DNA of 64,000 nucleotides, from positions 15,273,299-15,337,298 of the forward strand of contig BSYO01000009.1 of assembly GCA_033239525.1 (NCBI GenBank), written 5' to 3'. The notes below the pieces were generated by a model. That model was not told the origin of the DNA. It did not search any database and saw only the letters and a program-made list of their open reading frames with translations. This DNA is from Nepenthes gracilis. Its lineage: Eukaryota; Streptophyta; Magnoliopsida; Caryophyllales; Nepenthaceae. Positions 11,640 through 24,451 of this stretch are shown one piece after another. The position numbers and the translations under genes are program-made. The first letter of the stretch is position 1, and each line of letters begins with the position of its first letter.

Positions 11640-12870
11640 TGTGTACTACTTCATTCTATCTAACAATTTCCATTCCTTGATCATTAGATGAACTATCGAC
11701 CCAGAAGACTTCCTACTCAAAGAATCAGCAACAATATTTGCTCTCCCTAGCAGGTACTTGATCTCATAATCATAATTTTTCAGCAGATGCATCCATCTCC
11801 GTTGCCGCATATTTAATTCCTTCTGGGAAAACAAATACTTCAAATTTTTATGATCAGAATAGATCACAAACTTCTCCCCATACAGATAGTGCATCCAAAC
11901 TTTCAAAGCAAAGATGATTGCTGCTAACTCCAAATCATGGGTAGGATAGTTTTGCTCGTGAACCTTTAACTATCTTGATCCATAAGCCACCACCTGATCA
12001 CATTGCATTAAAACACAGTCTAGACCTTTTTTGAAAGTATCACAGTATACCACAAATCCACCCGACTCATTCAGAATCGACAACATAGGTGCAGACATTA
12101 ATATTCTTTTCAACTCCTGAAAGCTTTCTTCGCAATCATTATCCCAGACAAATGCCGTTTTCTTCTGGGTTAAATGGGTCAGAAGCATCGCAATTCTCGA
12201 GAAGTTTTGAACGAATCGTTCATAATATCCTGCCAAATCTAAGAAACTTTGCACTTTAGCGACGCTTGCTAGCCTTACCCAATTTGTCACCACTTCAATC
12301 TTCTTCGGGTCAACCGACACACCGCCCTTTGAAATAACATAACCAAAAAATGCCACCTCCTCTATCCAAAATTCACACTTCTGTAGTTTTACGAATAACC
12401 TCCTCTCCCTTAATGAATGCAACACAATCCTCAACTGAGCTTCATAATCCTCTAAGCTCTTTGAATAAATCAACATATCATTAATAAAAACTATAATGAA
12501 TTGATCTAAGTATGGTTGGAAAACTCTATTCATCAGATCCATAAATGATGCTGGTGCATTCGTCTGTTCAAAAGATATCACCAAAAATTTTTAATGACCA
12601 TATCGCGTGCTAAAAGCTATCTTGGGAACATCTTCTTGCCTGATCTTCAATTGATGATACCCTGAGTGCAAGTCAATCTTTGAGAAAACTTGAGCTCATT
12701 GTAGTTGATCGAACAGGTCATTAATCCTCCAAAGGGAATACATATTCTTGATTATAATCTTATTCAACTCCCTATAATCAATACACAACCGCATGGATCA
12801 ATCATTCTTCTTTACGAATAACACGGGAGCACCCAATGGTGACACATTTGGCCGAATGAATCATTTATCT
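11640..12870 (-). pseudogene. Gypsy 1 reverse transcriptase and RNase H remnant
   Basis: The reverse transcriptase is readable from about 12870 down to 11970. The conserved box that should read F-I-D-D reads FINDMLIYSKS at about 12460-12495, so one of the paired catalytic aspartates is asparagine and polymerase activity is lost. RNase H follows (VYCDTFKKGLDCVLMQ near 12010-12060, then [17 protein letters not shown] near 11880-11930, and ADSLSRK near 11710). Stops interrupt the frame near 11967 and 12590. Confidence 0.88.
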
Positions 12871-12871
12871 A

Positions 12872-13560
12872 TCAACTCTTGTAATTGTTACTTAACTCCT
12901 TTAACTCAAATGGAGCCATCCTATACGGTGCTCTCAATATTGACCCAGAACCCGGCACCACATTGATCGCAAACTCAATTTTCCAATCCGAAGGCAATCC
13001 GAGCAATTCTTCTGGAAAAATATCATCAAATTCACAAACAATTAGAATATCTTCTACATCCACAGAATGGCTCTCAGATGTAACCATATATGCCAAATAA
13101 GCTTGGCATCTATCTTCAATTAGATAACTAGTGTGAAACGCTGACATCAATTTTGAAACCTCCTTATTAACCCTTCCTTGAAACTCGAAGGATTCATACC
13201 TCGGAGTACAAAATAAGACTGTCTTATGAAAACAGTTTACGATAGCATGATAACACGCCAACCGATCCATTCCCAAAATCACATCAAAATTTGGCATATC
13301 TAGCAGAATAAGATTTGCCAATAATTCATGGCCATCAACCCAAATCAAGCACCAAGGATATACATATTTGCTAAAAGAGACTTACCCATCAGGGTAGACA
13401 CTATTTATGTAAAGTCTGAATATTGGGAAGGTACATATAAATTATGCATAAATTTAGGAGACACAAAAGAATATGTAGCTCTTGGATCAATTAAAACATG
13501 CGCCATAGAGTTAAAATCTAAAGATTGCCTTCCACAACAGAGGGATTAGCCCTAGCATCT
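12872..13560 (-). pseudogene. Gypsy 1 protease remnant and RT N-terminus
   Basis: Near 13450-13510 the minus strand encodes LIDPRATYSFVSPKF. This is the retropepsin active-site region, with the usual D-T-G altered to D-P-R. The open stretch 12872-13348 continues with MPNFDVILGMDRLACYHA (the protease C-terminal half with its ILGMD motif) and then the spacer and the beginning of reverse transcriptase (LPSDWKIEFAINVVPGS). The stop and the altered active site make it inactive. Confidence 0.82.
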
Positions 13561-14560
13561 CGTGCTGAAGTCGTAAAGGTTTTGCCTGGAACTGTTGGCC
13601 TCTTCTTTAGACGCTTTGGATTTGGACAATTCTTAAATAAATAACCCCTCTCACCACAGTTGAAGCAGTTTCTACTCTGACAATAGCAGATTTAAACCAG
13701 CGTGATTCTTTCCACAGAACTCATAGGCAGATTTTGTAAACTTGAACATTGGGGAAGAAACCTTCTCTTTAACAGCTTTCCCTTTTTCTTTACTTACTTT
13801 GCCATTATTTTTACTTCCCGACATCAGGTGAGAAATCCAACGGGAAACTCCCCCTTTCGAGCTCTGGCCTCGCTGTTATTACTTCTTCTAAAAATACTTT
13901 CCCGGAAGCTCTTTTTGCTTGAGCAATATGGCCCGATCTAGGGCATATCGATACGATTGTAATCTGAACGGTACTAATTGCTTACGGATTGTGTCCCATA
14001 ACCCTTGAACAAACTTTTGGGCTCTCAAAGTCTTATTAGCAATGAAATGGGGAGCAAATTGGGAGAGCTCCATAAATTGGGAATTATATTCCGCTACTAT
14101 CTTGTCTCCTTGTCGAAGCCGGCCAAACTCGGTTCCTTTAATTTTTCAAATGCTGGATGGAAAAAACCGATCTAAAATTGCTTCCCGAAAAATCTCCCAT
14201 TCAATTTCCTTACTGTCCTAGCTCAGAACATGGCGTCGGGAATCCTATGATCTCATGGCCTCGCCATCCAATCTTTATGCGGCAAATCTTACTTTATCTT
14301 CTTCAGGACAGTCGATAATATCAAATACCCTTTCCAATTTCTTTAACTAATTTTCTGATTTAATCGGGTCGGACTCTCCCAATAATTTCGGAACGTGCTC
14401 GCTTCTAAAATGATCATATGGTGTCCAGCCTTGATCTTGCTCGACCATTCTTCTCAAAGCCGCCATGTCCTAATCCTACTGCTAAATTATTTGGTCTATC
14501 ATATTTCGCATGTAGCATAGTTGTCTCCACGACTCGAGACTGATCTCTTGCCTCTAACCT
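13561..14560 (-). pseudogene. Gypsy 1 gag remnant
   Basis: The nucleocapsid region is at about 13615-13735. It has a CEFCGKNH motif followed by a zinc knuckle, CFNCGERGYLFKNC, in which the usual histidine is tyrosine. Upstream, 13888-14073 encodes FAPHFIANKTLRAQKFVQGL, a gag core motif of Ty3/gypsy elements. Many stops break the rest. The same CEFCGKNH motif occurs in element 2, supporting common family membership. Confidence 0.8.
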
Positions 14561-14751
14561 CTTCATGGCTTGTCACTAACCTTCTACTCCTGACCTCCTC
14601 TCAGCTTACAGACGATCTTCTACTCCTATGGTCTTTCCGACATGAATATATTCTCTTAAGATCTCTAAAGTCTGCCATAATATCCACCTATCAGATAAAG
14701 ATTTAGTCAACAATCTTTTCAAAATAGACCCTAAATACTTCCTGTTATGAC

Positions 14752-14768
14752 TTTTCTCTGATACTACT
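14752..14768 (-). other. Primer-binding site of gypsy element 1
   Basis: On the minus strand, TAGTATCAGAGAAAAG lies a few bases after the end of the right LTR. It resembles the initiator-Met tRNA site TGGTATCAGAG with mutations. Confidence 0.65.
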
Positions 14769-14770
14769 TC

Positions 14771-17102
14771 TATTACGAACTCGAATCAAGTAGGTCAATT
14801 AAATAATTAAATATATTTTAATTATTATTCTTATAAATTTCAAACCTCGGTGTGACCACAAAATATACAAAAACTCCACAAAATTTTATAATCCACACAG
14901 GACCGTATCAGATAATATAAATATAACCTACTCTACAAATAGTCATAAGGGAATAACCAAATAAAGATAATGACTCATTCACATAAGAAATTGATCCAAC
15001 AAATTCTTAATATACAAAACTATGGCCTACGCTCGGCCGACTCCAATATCCTAGAACAATCCAAGCAAAATTTATTCATACCCGATACATGATTGTAATA
15101 TCAAAGTCTAAGATATGATACTCACCAGAGGTGTTCAATGCTGCCCCGAAACTCTTTCTACTATTGCGCTGAAACCAAGCCTCTACTCTGAAAGGATAAA
15201 ATAGAAGAATGAGTCTAATACTCAATTAGTATCATCGATAAATAAAAGAGTCCAAAGAATTCAAAAGGAGGGTCAAATAGATAAATTTAAACTGTCAATA
15301 AATAAAAATTTCATATCTAAAATCTAATGGTAGTATCGTATTTAAATTAACTATTCAAATCCAAAGTAAATATCTAAACTAGAAAATAGTCCTCATCGGG
15401 ACAGATGATCTAAACTGATTCCAATATGCCGATATTCAATCCAAGTCCAAGTCCAAGTTCAAGGCCCGATCAGCTCCTAATTTGGGGCAGAATTTGATAG
15501 TAAGATGATCCAATAGTATGTGCAAAAGTCAAAAAAGTATCGTGATAAATTTTTTAAAGGTTTGGATCAAAATATATAGTCAAATGATTTGTATGATACA
15601 TACCAAATCCAATTGTAGGCAAAATTGATGAATCTCAAATACAAGTCTAAAAATCTAAGTCAAATATAAATTTATATAGAGATACAAAATCATGCACCAA
15701 ATTAAGTTCCGATTATTTAAAAACTAACTTGAAAAATGGTTACACATAATCCCAATAACTTTATGTTGAATCAAATGTATATTAGGCCAGTATGAATGGC
15801 CATCGATATACTCTGTACCCATGGATACGGTTGCTCACTATTATTTACCACCCGTAATTTTGGATGCAATCCTCAAATTTGTCAGATATATTACGACGTC
15901 CGAATATATTCTAAGTCAAGTCAAATTATCCAAATAGAAAATATCACTACTTCAAGTTTTTCCTACCGACGGAAGAAATTTTCAATTAACAAATATCACT
16001 CCGTCAGGAGTTTGCCAGATTATACAATATCCAAATCCAAATGTAATAACCACGACCCAGGATGTGCATGTAAAAATGTATGACATGTACAAGTTTTATA
16101 CACATTTTTGTTATACATACTGATATAAATATATATAGTGTCTAGTAAATTTTTCAGGATTTTAAAAAAAATAGTAAATTTTTAAAATCATAAAACCCCT
16201 ATCCAAAACCCCCAAAATCAGCTAATGAACTATACATGTATTTTCAGAATAAATAGAACGGGTGTATAAAAATATATGTATGTTAGTAAAAATTTTAAAT
16301 AGTATCCAAAATATATCAAAAATTAAGTCAGACTAAGAATATGGGTTACAAATACTTGTCTTGACCTTATATTCCACAGATCTGAAAAATGGATACTATG
16401 AGGTACCAAATCGTGCGCTCCTTCCACTGTCCTGCACCTCCCGCATTGAACCTGTGCCCTCTCTCTCTATGCATTGCTGCCACACAGCCACGACTCACCC
16501 ACAGCCATCGCCGATCACTGGTGTGCCACCACCAGTTGCCATCGACTACCACTGCTTCACCTTCGTACACCACCGCTGCGGTTGCTATCAACAACATCGT
16601 CGGCCACTTCGATGGCTTTCTCACCGAGCATCACCACCAACCCACTTCTAGCTGCCGATGACCATCCTCACTGCACCGACTTTGTCGCACGCCGCCGTCG
16701 CCGACCACTGTTGCTTCCTTCTTCATCCTTACACTATACTAGAAAATGGTGCCCCGATTTCTCTTCTCTCTCCTCGCTTTTCCTTTCCTCTCTCTCTCTT
16801 ACCCTACCGTTCCAAAGCCGCCCCAAAATCCCCTTAAAATGATAAATTTATTTTATTTTTTTCTTATCTTCAAACAACCCCCATCCCTTATCTTATCTTA
16901 TATTATCTTTTTTTTAAAACCAAATAATATATATATATATATATATCTATCGGATACCCCTCGACCGCATAACGAGTGCCAAGCTGCAAATTTTGATATT
17001 CCTTCAAATTTTCACAATATTAAATTAATTTTTTAAAATGTTTAATTTATTTAAAATCTCAATAAATATTAAAATATTTTTAATAAAGTCCAAGATATTA
17101 CA
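14771..17102 (-). repeat. 5' LTR of gypsy element 1 (right side)
   Basis: 2332 bp, matching 7795-10104 including the GC-richer island (about 16400-16840), a TA run (about 16926-16945) and the terminal TTACA. Substitutions and short gaps are frequent, so the insertion is old. Confidence 0.9.
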
Positions 17103-17107
17103 CATTT

Positions 17108-20018
17108 TTTATAAAAAAATAACTCATTTTACCACAAAAACGTCTAACTTTTAAATGACATGTATGGACATAATAGTGTTTCATTACCCAAAATCGTTTA
17201 GTTTTGAGACAAAACAAATCAACAAGTTGGAATTCTAACTGCTGAAATGACACATAGAAGAGGAACCGTTCCTGTTGAAATCATGGATGTTAAATGCATT
17301 GCTAGCTTGAGAGACAATCATGACATTGACAACATCCACTTCCTAGCCAACCACTAGATTCAAATGTGACAAAGGCAATTGGAACCCAAGCATTTTTTGA
17401 ATGATAGGCAAAGGCTCCTTTAATGCTCGAATTTGATTTAAACAGTGATCCTCAGTTTAGTAAGTATTTCTAATTAGTTTATATATTTAGATATTTGTTA
17501 AAATCAAGTAAAGAACCGATTTGTAAGAGGTCTATGCTATTAAAAATTTGAGAAACCAAACACTAATAGTAAGAGTTCATCCAATGATTTGTTAATCATG
17601 TGGCCGGTATGCAATGAATTAACAATTGGGTGAATGATTAATTTCTAAGCAACTACGTATGTCTAAGAGAACATACAAGTCCAAAAAAAGAATTACTTTG
17701 CTATTATCATGTTGGTGCTAATGTGATCAGGGAAGAGAAAGAGAAAATAAAGAGAGAGAAAGTTTAGGTGGTGATTTGGGCTGTTAGATTTTGTCTTAAA
17801 AAATTAGTGTAGCAGTTTCACAATTTCTACTTTAGGTTTGATATTTTATATGTTTAAATTTAGTTTAATATCAGAGTTTGTTTTTATATCAGTAAGACTC
17901 TAATAATTTATGTTCAGTTACATCCTGCTTTTGTAGATTAGTTTAATTTTGTATTAATATCAGATTATTATTATAATTTATATCACTATGGTTAGCCATT
18001 ATAGTATTCCATTAATTTTAGTTTTTTTATCATTTAGTTTTTTATATTATATTTATTATTATTTTATTTATTGAGTCTTGGATGGATGAGTCACTACCTT
18101 CATGAAACTTTAAACTTTCATCATTTAATTTTTTATACTTTATTTTTTATCATTTTATTTATTGAGTCATGGATGATTGAGCCATTAATACTTTTACAAT
18201 ATTAAATATTCACATTTTAAATTTTTACACTTTATTTTCTATCGTTCCTAGACGATGGTGCTATTACAAATCTTTTAATTTTCTACACTATAAAATTTCT
18301 ACTATTTAATTTTTTATATTTTTATATAATTCCATGGATGTACTGCAATTGTTACTATGTTGCCCCAAATATTTAAAATTTTTGGGATTATGTTAAATTA
18401 TTTGGTGCATAATTTTCAATGATGATGTTATGGATTAAGTAAGGGTATTAGAATTTTAGAATTAATTATAATTTGTTTGGATGAAGAGTACAATCCTTGT
18501 GTAAGGGCAAAATAAAACTTATATTTTATTAACTTTTGCTTAAAATTTGTAAAAGTTGCATCTCAAGTTAGATACTTCTATTCGGAACCAATACTTGGGA
18601 AGAAAAAGGAAAAAATGAGGTGGCACTGAAAGTATTTGCATTTAGTATCTTCTATTCGACAGCTAAGTTTACTTGGTGGAGAGTTGAAATGAACTAGAGT
18701 ATTGCCTCTCCTGTAACCTAAGACCACCAAGAAGAGTGTGGACAATCCGAGCAACTGTAAGAACTCATTTGACCAATGGTTTACAACTTAGATCATTGCC
18801 TTGAAAAGTTTGTAAAAAAAAAAGTAAAGAGTTAGTTTATTTTAGTTTAATGACTACTACAACAATCGGAGATCTGGTCAAGAGGCATTTTATGCACTGT
18901 CCCTTAGTTCATCAGTGATTCTCCATAGGGATAGGCTGAATAATAACGAAAGCCATCAAATCTACGACTACTCTAATCACTTGTCGAATATGACAGTTTG
19001 ACAGGTGGTGTCACTTAAAAGAAAAAAATCAAGACAATTATTTAACATAGGCTTCATTATTAACACCTCATAATGTGACTTCATAAAGTATTTTCTCGCT
19101 TTCTTTCGACTTGGACGAATAATCCTTTGAATAAAAGGTGTTTGAGAAGGCCTCACATGAGTTTGCTCTTTACACCAAGTAACCAGTCAACTTCTTACAT
19201 TTAGCTGTTGTTCTATATTTTAGCTAATTGCCCTCAAGAACACATGAATGCTAAGAGTACCTGCTATGATCCACAACTTAGAACATTCAAGGTGGCAGTT
19301 AACTTGAATAGTTAACAACTAACTCCAACTTTTAAGTCATTATCTATAACCCCATTATGAAAAAATAGTCTATACATTAGCTTCCATGTCTTTATAAAAT
19401 ACCACCCTAATCACAAAAAAACAGATGGAAATATGATTTAAGAACTAAGAGAGATATTACCATTTAAATATTTTTGGAATATCCGATCATAAATTGATTA
19501 ATTTGATTTTTAACGTTCAATCCTATAACACTAAACCTACATAAATTAGAGCTTGTCTTCCAAAACACCCCTTCCCACAAAATTTTTTTCGGAACCTAGC
19601 CCTTCATTCTTCTATTTTCTCTATTTATACTCCCTAACTTTATTATTAGGTTTTAATTATTAATTTAAATATTACAGAATAATTTAACGAATTAATCTCA
19701 AATCTTAGTTCCAAAACTCTAAATTTGGTTTGTATTGTGCAGGGTCTAGATTAAAAGATTTAGGAGACCAATTTGAACTATTTTGACTGAAATTTTAATC
19801 TAGAATATAAAAAATCAGGTTTAATTTTTTTTTAAACTTCTATTTCTTCATTTTACTAATGAAAAAAAAAAAAAATAAAAAACGATTCGGAGAGAGTCCA
19901 AGGCCCAAATTCACCGAGCTCAGCAAGGCTGTTTGACTAGAACGAATTTAGCCATTAGGCTAAGTACAGAGCCCAGAAGATAAAACGCTTCGTTTTATTC
20001 GGGTACACTGACCCACCA
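17108..20018. other. AT-rich spacer and 5' flank of the next gene relic
   Basis: No coding domain or RNA gene recognised. About 18060-18360 holds several loosely similar units, each with a GAGTC(T/A)TGGATGGATGAG-like core followed by an A+T-rich arm. This is probably an old degenerate repeat. 19860-19880 is an A-run. 19890-20018 is less AT-rich and likely contains the former promoter and 5' UTR of the histidyl-tRNA synthetase relic. Confidence 0.55.
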
Positions 20019-20484
20019 GTGAGCTTGTCGTCATTGGCTCCCTCCTCTCTCCTTGTGTCCGCCACCACGGCCGCAAGCCCCTTCCGCCTTATCCTCCACC
20101 AACGTCTGAACGTCTACCTGAAACCCTCCTCCACGGCGAAGACTCTAAACTCCCACTTCTTTCTATCTCTCTCCCAAACCTGTTTCTCCTCACCTCTTTA
20201 TCTCTTCTCTCTCTCCCCCACACCGATTCACCTTCCTCAACCATGCTCGATCTCTCAACACAACTTTCTCTTCTCCCCTGTCATCGCCGTCGCAGTTAGA
20301 AACTCATTCCCAGAGTTTCGATGCCGTCGGTGATGCCATCAGTTCACGTCGGTCGGGAAGCCCGTTGTCGCCTCCTACCGCTGACGTTCAGCAGAAGATC
20401 GACGTCAATCCGCCCAAAGGGACGAGGGATTTTCCGCCGGAAGAAATGCGGTTAAGAAATTGGATTTTCCAGAATTTCAGAGAG
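20019..20484 (+). pseudogene. HisRS relic exon 1: transit peptide and PKGTRDFP motif
   Basis: A Ser/Leu/Pro-rich N-terminus (SLSSLAPSSLLVSATT) of the organelle-targeting type starts at a GTG where an ATG would be expected. Its frame ends at 20333. The conserved start of the enzyme, NPPKGTRDFPPEEMRLRNW, is read in the next frame (about 20410-20484), which is closed upstream by a stop at about 20146. A one-base excess (or two-base loss) between these points is therefore needed, most likely in the CT/C-rich tract near 20205-20222. The exon ends before a GT donor at 20485. Confidence 0.9.
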
Positions 20485-20578
20485 GTTTTGGAGCGTCTTA
20501 ATTTCACGTTGATTTTGTAGTATAGACTCATCTGATGTGCTGATTTGGAATTACCATTTTCTGGGTCTATTTGTTTAG

Positions 20579-20674
20579 GTGTCGCGGTTGTTCGGTTTCG
20601 AAGAGCTGGATTTCCCGGTGCTCGAGTCAGAGACTCCTTTTATTAGAAAAGCTGGGGAAGAGATTAGAGACCAG
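20579..20674 (+). pseudogene. HisRS relic exon 2
   Basis: The exon is flanked by an AG acceptor (20577-20578) and a GT donor (20675). It is open throughout and encodes [18 protein letters not shown], followed by [13 protein letters not shown]. This continues exon 1 in frame and corresponds to the conserved motif 1 strand-loop region of bacterial-type histidyl-tRNA synthetases. Confidence 0.93.
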
Positions 20675-21187
20675 GTTTATGTTCCCATATATTTCTGACT
20701 TGTCCTACTATAACAACATAATGTATGTTGGGGAAAATATCGGTGTAAAGATTTTGAGTTACATGACGTGGGAAGATAATGGTGGGAATCTGATATCACA
20801 CTGATAAAATCATTTTACCATTTATGATTGGTGATTATAGGAATGCATCATAATCCATGTCCTGCATATATTTTTGCGTCATTTATTATTGTCTGTAGGT
20901 CCTCTACATGAAGAAGTTTCTTTCACTATGAATCTGTAAATCTGTGGTCTGCAAACAGAATAAAAGATAGATGCTCAATCTGTGAGCATAACGTGGGAAC
21001 AGAGGGAGAGAGGAGATGAGAAATGGAGAATTTCTTTCTCATTACTTGCTTGACCCTATCTGAAGTTATGCATGTATAGGAAAATAAAAAAAAATCTTTT
21101 GTAACAATCTTATTCTTATATAAAGAATAAAAGAATATATTTCACTAACTAGTGATTAACACTCACCCTCAATTTAGTAGGTGCAAA
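20675..21187 (+). other. Intron remnant of the HisRS relic
   Basis: Non-coding, with nothing recognisable. The next exon of the ancestral gene is not found before the copia fragment begins. Confidence 0.6.
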
Positions 21188-23585
21188 TTATGCACACCCA
21201 TCTTGCCAAGTAAGAGGAGAAATTGTACGGTGGCTAGTGGCCTGGTTATCATGTTGGGGAGTTGATGTGTCATGGGAACATGCAGTGTGGCTGACTCCTG
21301 ACTGAAGCTTTTCCTGGACAATATGGTTGTCAATTTCAATGTGCTTTGTTCGTTCTTGAAAAATTAGCTTAGCGGCAATATTTGAAGGTGCTTGGTTGTC
21401 ACAAAAATGTAGAACTGACTGTGTGTGGATGACAGTGAGATCCTTTAAGAGCAAGGTCAGCCAGGTTATTTCACAACATGTTGAGGCCATGAAACGGTAT
21501 TTCGTTTCAGTTGATGATCTAGAGATGGTGTATTGCTTCTTGGATTTCTAGGAATTGAGGGAATCCCTAAGAAATACTGTCAAAGCAGTGATTGATTGGC
21601 GTGTATTTGAACAGGCTGCCCAATCTGCATCACTAAACACCCTAAGATGAAGTTGAGATGAGGAAGGCATGAAAAGACTTTGTTCAGGAGTTTTCTTGAT
21701 GTATCTAAGGACATGATGAGAAACATCAAGATGTGGGCGTTGACAAGTATCCATGAACTAAATAAATTCACTGAGCATGTTAAATTAAATTCACTGAGCA
21801 TGTCAAATTTGGTCTTGTAATAGTCAAGTACAACACCCTCTGGACCGGTGTTTTGTACTCAACATGACTAGGCACATGTCCCCCTTCAAGTCTGCTGAGC
21901 TTCAAATTTTGCATCATGGGTGTTTTGGCAGGTCTATAGCCGAGGTTTCTGGCATCGCTAAGCATCTCAAGGGCGTATTTCCTTTGGCAATTGGGAATCA
22001 CTTTAAAGACCTGGCAATTTCAAGGCTGAGGAAATATTTTAGATTTCCTTAGTCGTTGAGTTTGAACTTGCCGTCAAGAATATTTGTAAAATAGTTGATA
22101 AAGGAGTTGTTATTTTCCTGCCATTATTATGTAATCTATGTAAATCAACAAGGCTGTGTATGGGATTTCAATTTTCCTCGTAAATGAGGAATAATCGGCC
22201 TTTGATTGTGTGAATACTTGTGTTAAATTAAAGGACAACGGCTTGGGAAACCACTATCTAGAGACCTGCTTAAGGCCATAAAGGGAGTTGTTTATTTTGC
22301 ATTCAAGTGGCCTGCTTCTGGCCCATACATAGGAAGCTCATGTCCTGAGGGTAGATTCATATAAATATCTTTATATAGATCACCATGCAAAAATGCATTG
22401 TTAACCTCAAGCTGATGTAGGTGCCAATTTTTGACAGAGGCTTCAAGAAGCAAAGTTTTCACCGTGATAAGTTTTGCAACTACAGAGAAACTGTCTTGGT
22501 AATTAATGCCTGCATTTTGAGTGAACCCTTTTGCTACTAATCAAACCTTGAACCTTTTGACTGTGCCATATGATTTTGGCTGCAACTTTTCCTTTGGACA
22601 AGGCAGTGACAGTAAGTATTGTCGGAAAAAAGTGCATTTAGCTCTATGTGGATGGCATCACACCACTTTGGGTGTTGAAGCTATTAATGATGTCTCTGCT
22701 TCAGTTTGGGAGCGGAGAGAGAGAAGAAAGGCTTTATGTGATGGTGAAAAGTTTTCATAGCCAAGAAAAGAGGACAAATTATGAGGGCATTACCTGGTTG
22801 TTCTGCGACAACAGACATGTCAGATTGTAATATGGAATCTCCAATAGCTGAATTGTAGTGGAAATCATTGTGTTAAGTGGGAGCTCTTTTTAATCTGGAG
22901 GATTTTCTGATCAAGTCCTTTGGAGAAGGCACATGAGGATGTAGAGTGGTAGGCTGTGAATTAGGTGTTGCATGCCTAACCGGGACATCAGGGTAAGTTT
23001 GGCTGGAATCAGAGTTAGGTATGGAAGTACTGGGAAGACTGTCTGGCAAGAGATTGGGAATGACTTCAGGATTTTGAGGTGAATTGGTAAGTGAACAAGC
23101 ATGCTGAAATGGGAATATGGATTTATAAAAGATAACATATTTGGATACAAAAATAGTATGAGTTGAAGATCATAGAGCTTGTATCCTTTTATACTGTAGG
23201 GATATCCAAGGAATTGTCTGTCTCTTGGATTAAACTTAATGCGATTCTTCATGAACTTTGGAGGCATAGAAAGGCATCTAAAGACACTTAAGTGTGAATA
23301 TGATGTTGAGATAGAGTGAAGAATTTCATAAGGTGATTTATTCGAGAGATTGGGGCTAGGTATTCGATTGATGATGTAGGTGGCTGTTAGAACACAATTA
23401 ATCCAGGGTTCAGGAGAAGTTTGGACTGGAATCTCAGGCCTCTTGACACTTAAGGATGTGTTGGTGCTTGCATAAATTCATTTTGTTGTAGAGTATCCTC
23501 ACAAGTGAGTTGGTGGATTATTCGTTTTGCTTCGAATAACTCTTTGAGATTAAACTCAGAACCATTTTTTGATCTCAAGCACTTG
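21188..23585 (-). mobile_element. Truncated Ty1/copia fragment (integrase to RNase H)
   Basis: The fragment reads on the minus strand from right to left. Integrase C-terminal motifs lie at about 22911-23585 (FNPRDRQFLGYPYSIKGYKL near 23190-23240). Reverse transcriptase pieces follow; near 22375-22420 the first catalytic motif reads [12 protein letters not shown], with E in place of the usual D. The RT thumb is at 21780-22001 (MLSDARNLGYRPAKTPM), and RNase H at 21548-21754 (VFSDADWAACSNTRQS) and 21188-21490 (CCEITWLTLLLKDL, FCDNQAPSNIAA). Frame breaks are frequent. No LTR, gag or protease was found, so it is a truncated copy lying where the middle exons of the HisRS gene should be. Confidence 0.85.
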
Positions 23586-24451
23586 TAACATCCATGATGC
23601 TTCCTGTTTGGGTTGTTTGGATGCGTGGTTTTCGATGATATTTAATTGATTATTTTTGAGGCAATTAATTTATGGAAAATATCTATTTGAGTGAATATTT
23701 TATTATTGGGCCTGGAATTTATTGATTCATCAAATTGGGCTTGATTGTTATTGTGGGCTGTGTATTTTTAGGATAAATTGGATACTAATCTTCTTTGTGG
23801 GCCAATTTTTTTGTGAAAATTTTTCGGGATTTCTTGGTGTATAATTTAGCTATAATTTGGAAGAGAGATACAATCGTATTAGTTATGTGGGGCCTTAGGC
23901 TCTGCTGAATTAAGAGGTTGATAGAAGAGGTTATATTGCTAATTTTGGATCATGTACTCTTTGGTATATTATTTTGTTATTAAATTGTTTTAAAGCTAAA
24001 ATTATGAGGATTTTGGAAGGGGATTTCGGCTGAATTGAGGATGGTATAAGATAGCAATATACTTGTCATAATTAAAGAATTAACTATTTGGCAACAATTC
24101 AAATTAAGGACCATTATCTTGTGAAATTTGGGAAAGCATTTTAAGTGTGGATTTCTTCCTTATGACTCGGTTATAATCAGCATTAGAAGGAAAATATATT
24201 TTAGATTCTTTAGTCAAATAATATTCAAACTAACTAGTTTTTAGAGGTGAAGAAATTGAAATCCCAGCCGTCACCTTGATTAAATAGAAGCAATATTCTT
24301 GGCATAAGGAGGCATGTGACTCAACTGATCAAGGGGGCTGTGGTTAGCATATTTTTGACTCAATTTCAAGTTTCAAATAAATCTATTGGAGGGAATTAAC
24401 CACTTAGTCACCCATTCCAAAACCTAGGCTCCTTAGGGTTCCCACCCTCTA
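23586..24451. other. Unrecognised AT-rich sequence
   Basis: No coding motif or clear repeat boundary recognised. It starts abruptly where copia homology stops and may be part of the same or another insertion, or intron sequence. Confidence 0.5.

Larger units (their letters stand above)
7795..17102 (-). mobile_element. Complete, inactive Ty3/gypsy LTR retrotransposon (element 1)
   Basis: The element is about 9.3 kb, read on the minus strand. LTRs lie at 7795-10104 and 14771-17102. Flanking 5-mers are CATCT (7790-7794) and CATTT (17103-17107), a target duplication with one mismatch. The purine tract lies next to the left LTR and the primer-binding site next to the right LTR. From right to left the internal region encodes gag, protease, reverse transcriptase, RNase H, integrase and a chromodomain-like end. 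That order, the long LTRs and the C-terminal tail suggest a chromovirus of the Tekay/Del type, which is an inference by family resemblance. Stops and mutated catalytic residues make it inactive. It shares family features with element 2 at 53952-62300. Confidence 0.92.

Noticed and set aside
20019..20804. HisRS as an intact gene with long introns
   Set aside because: The start is GTG, exon 1 needs a frame change, middle exons are absent and later exons contain stops and frameshifts.
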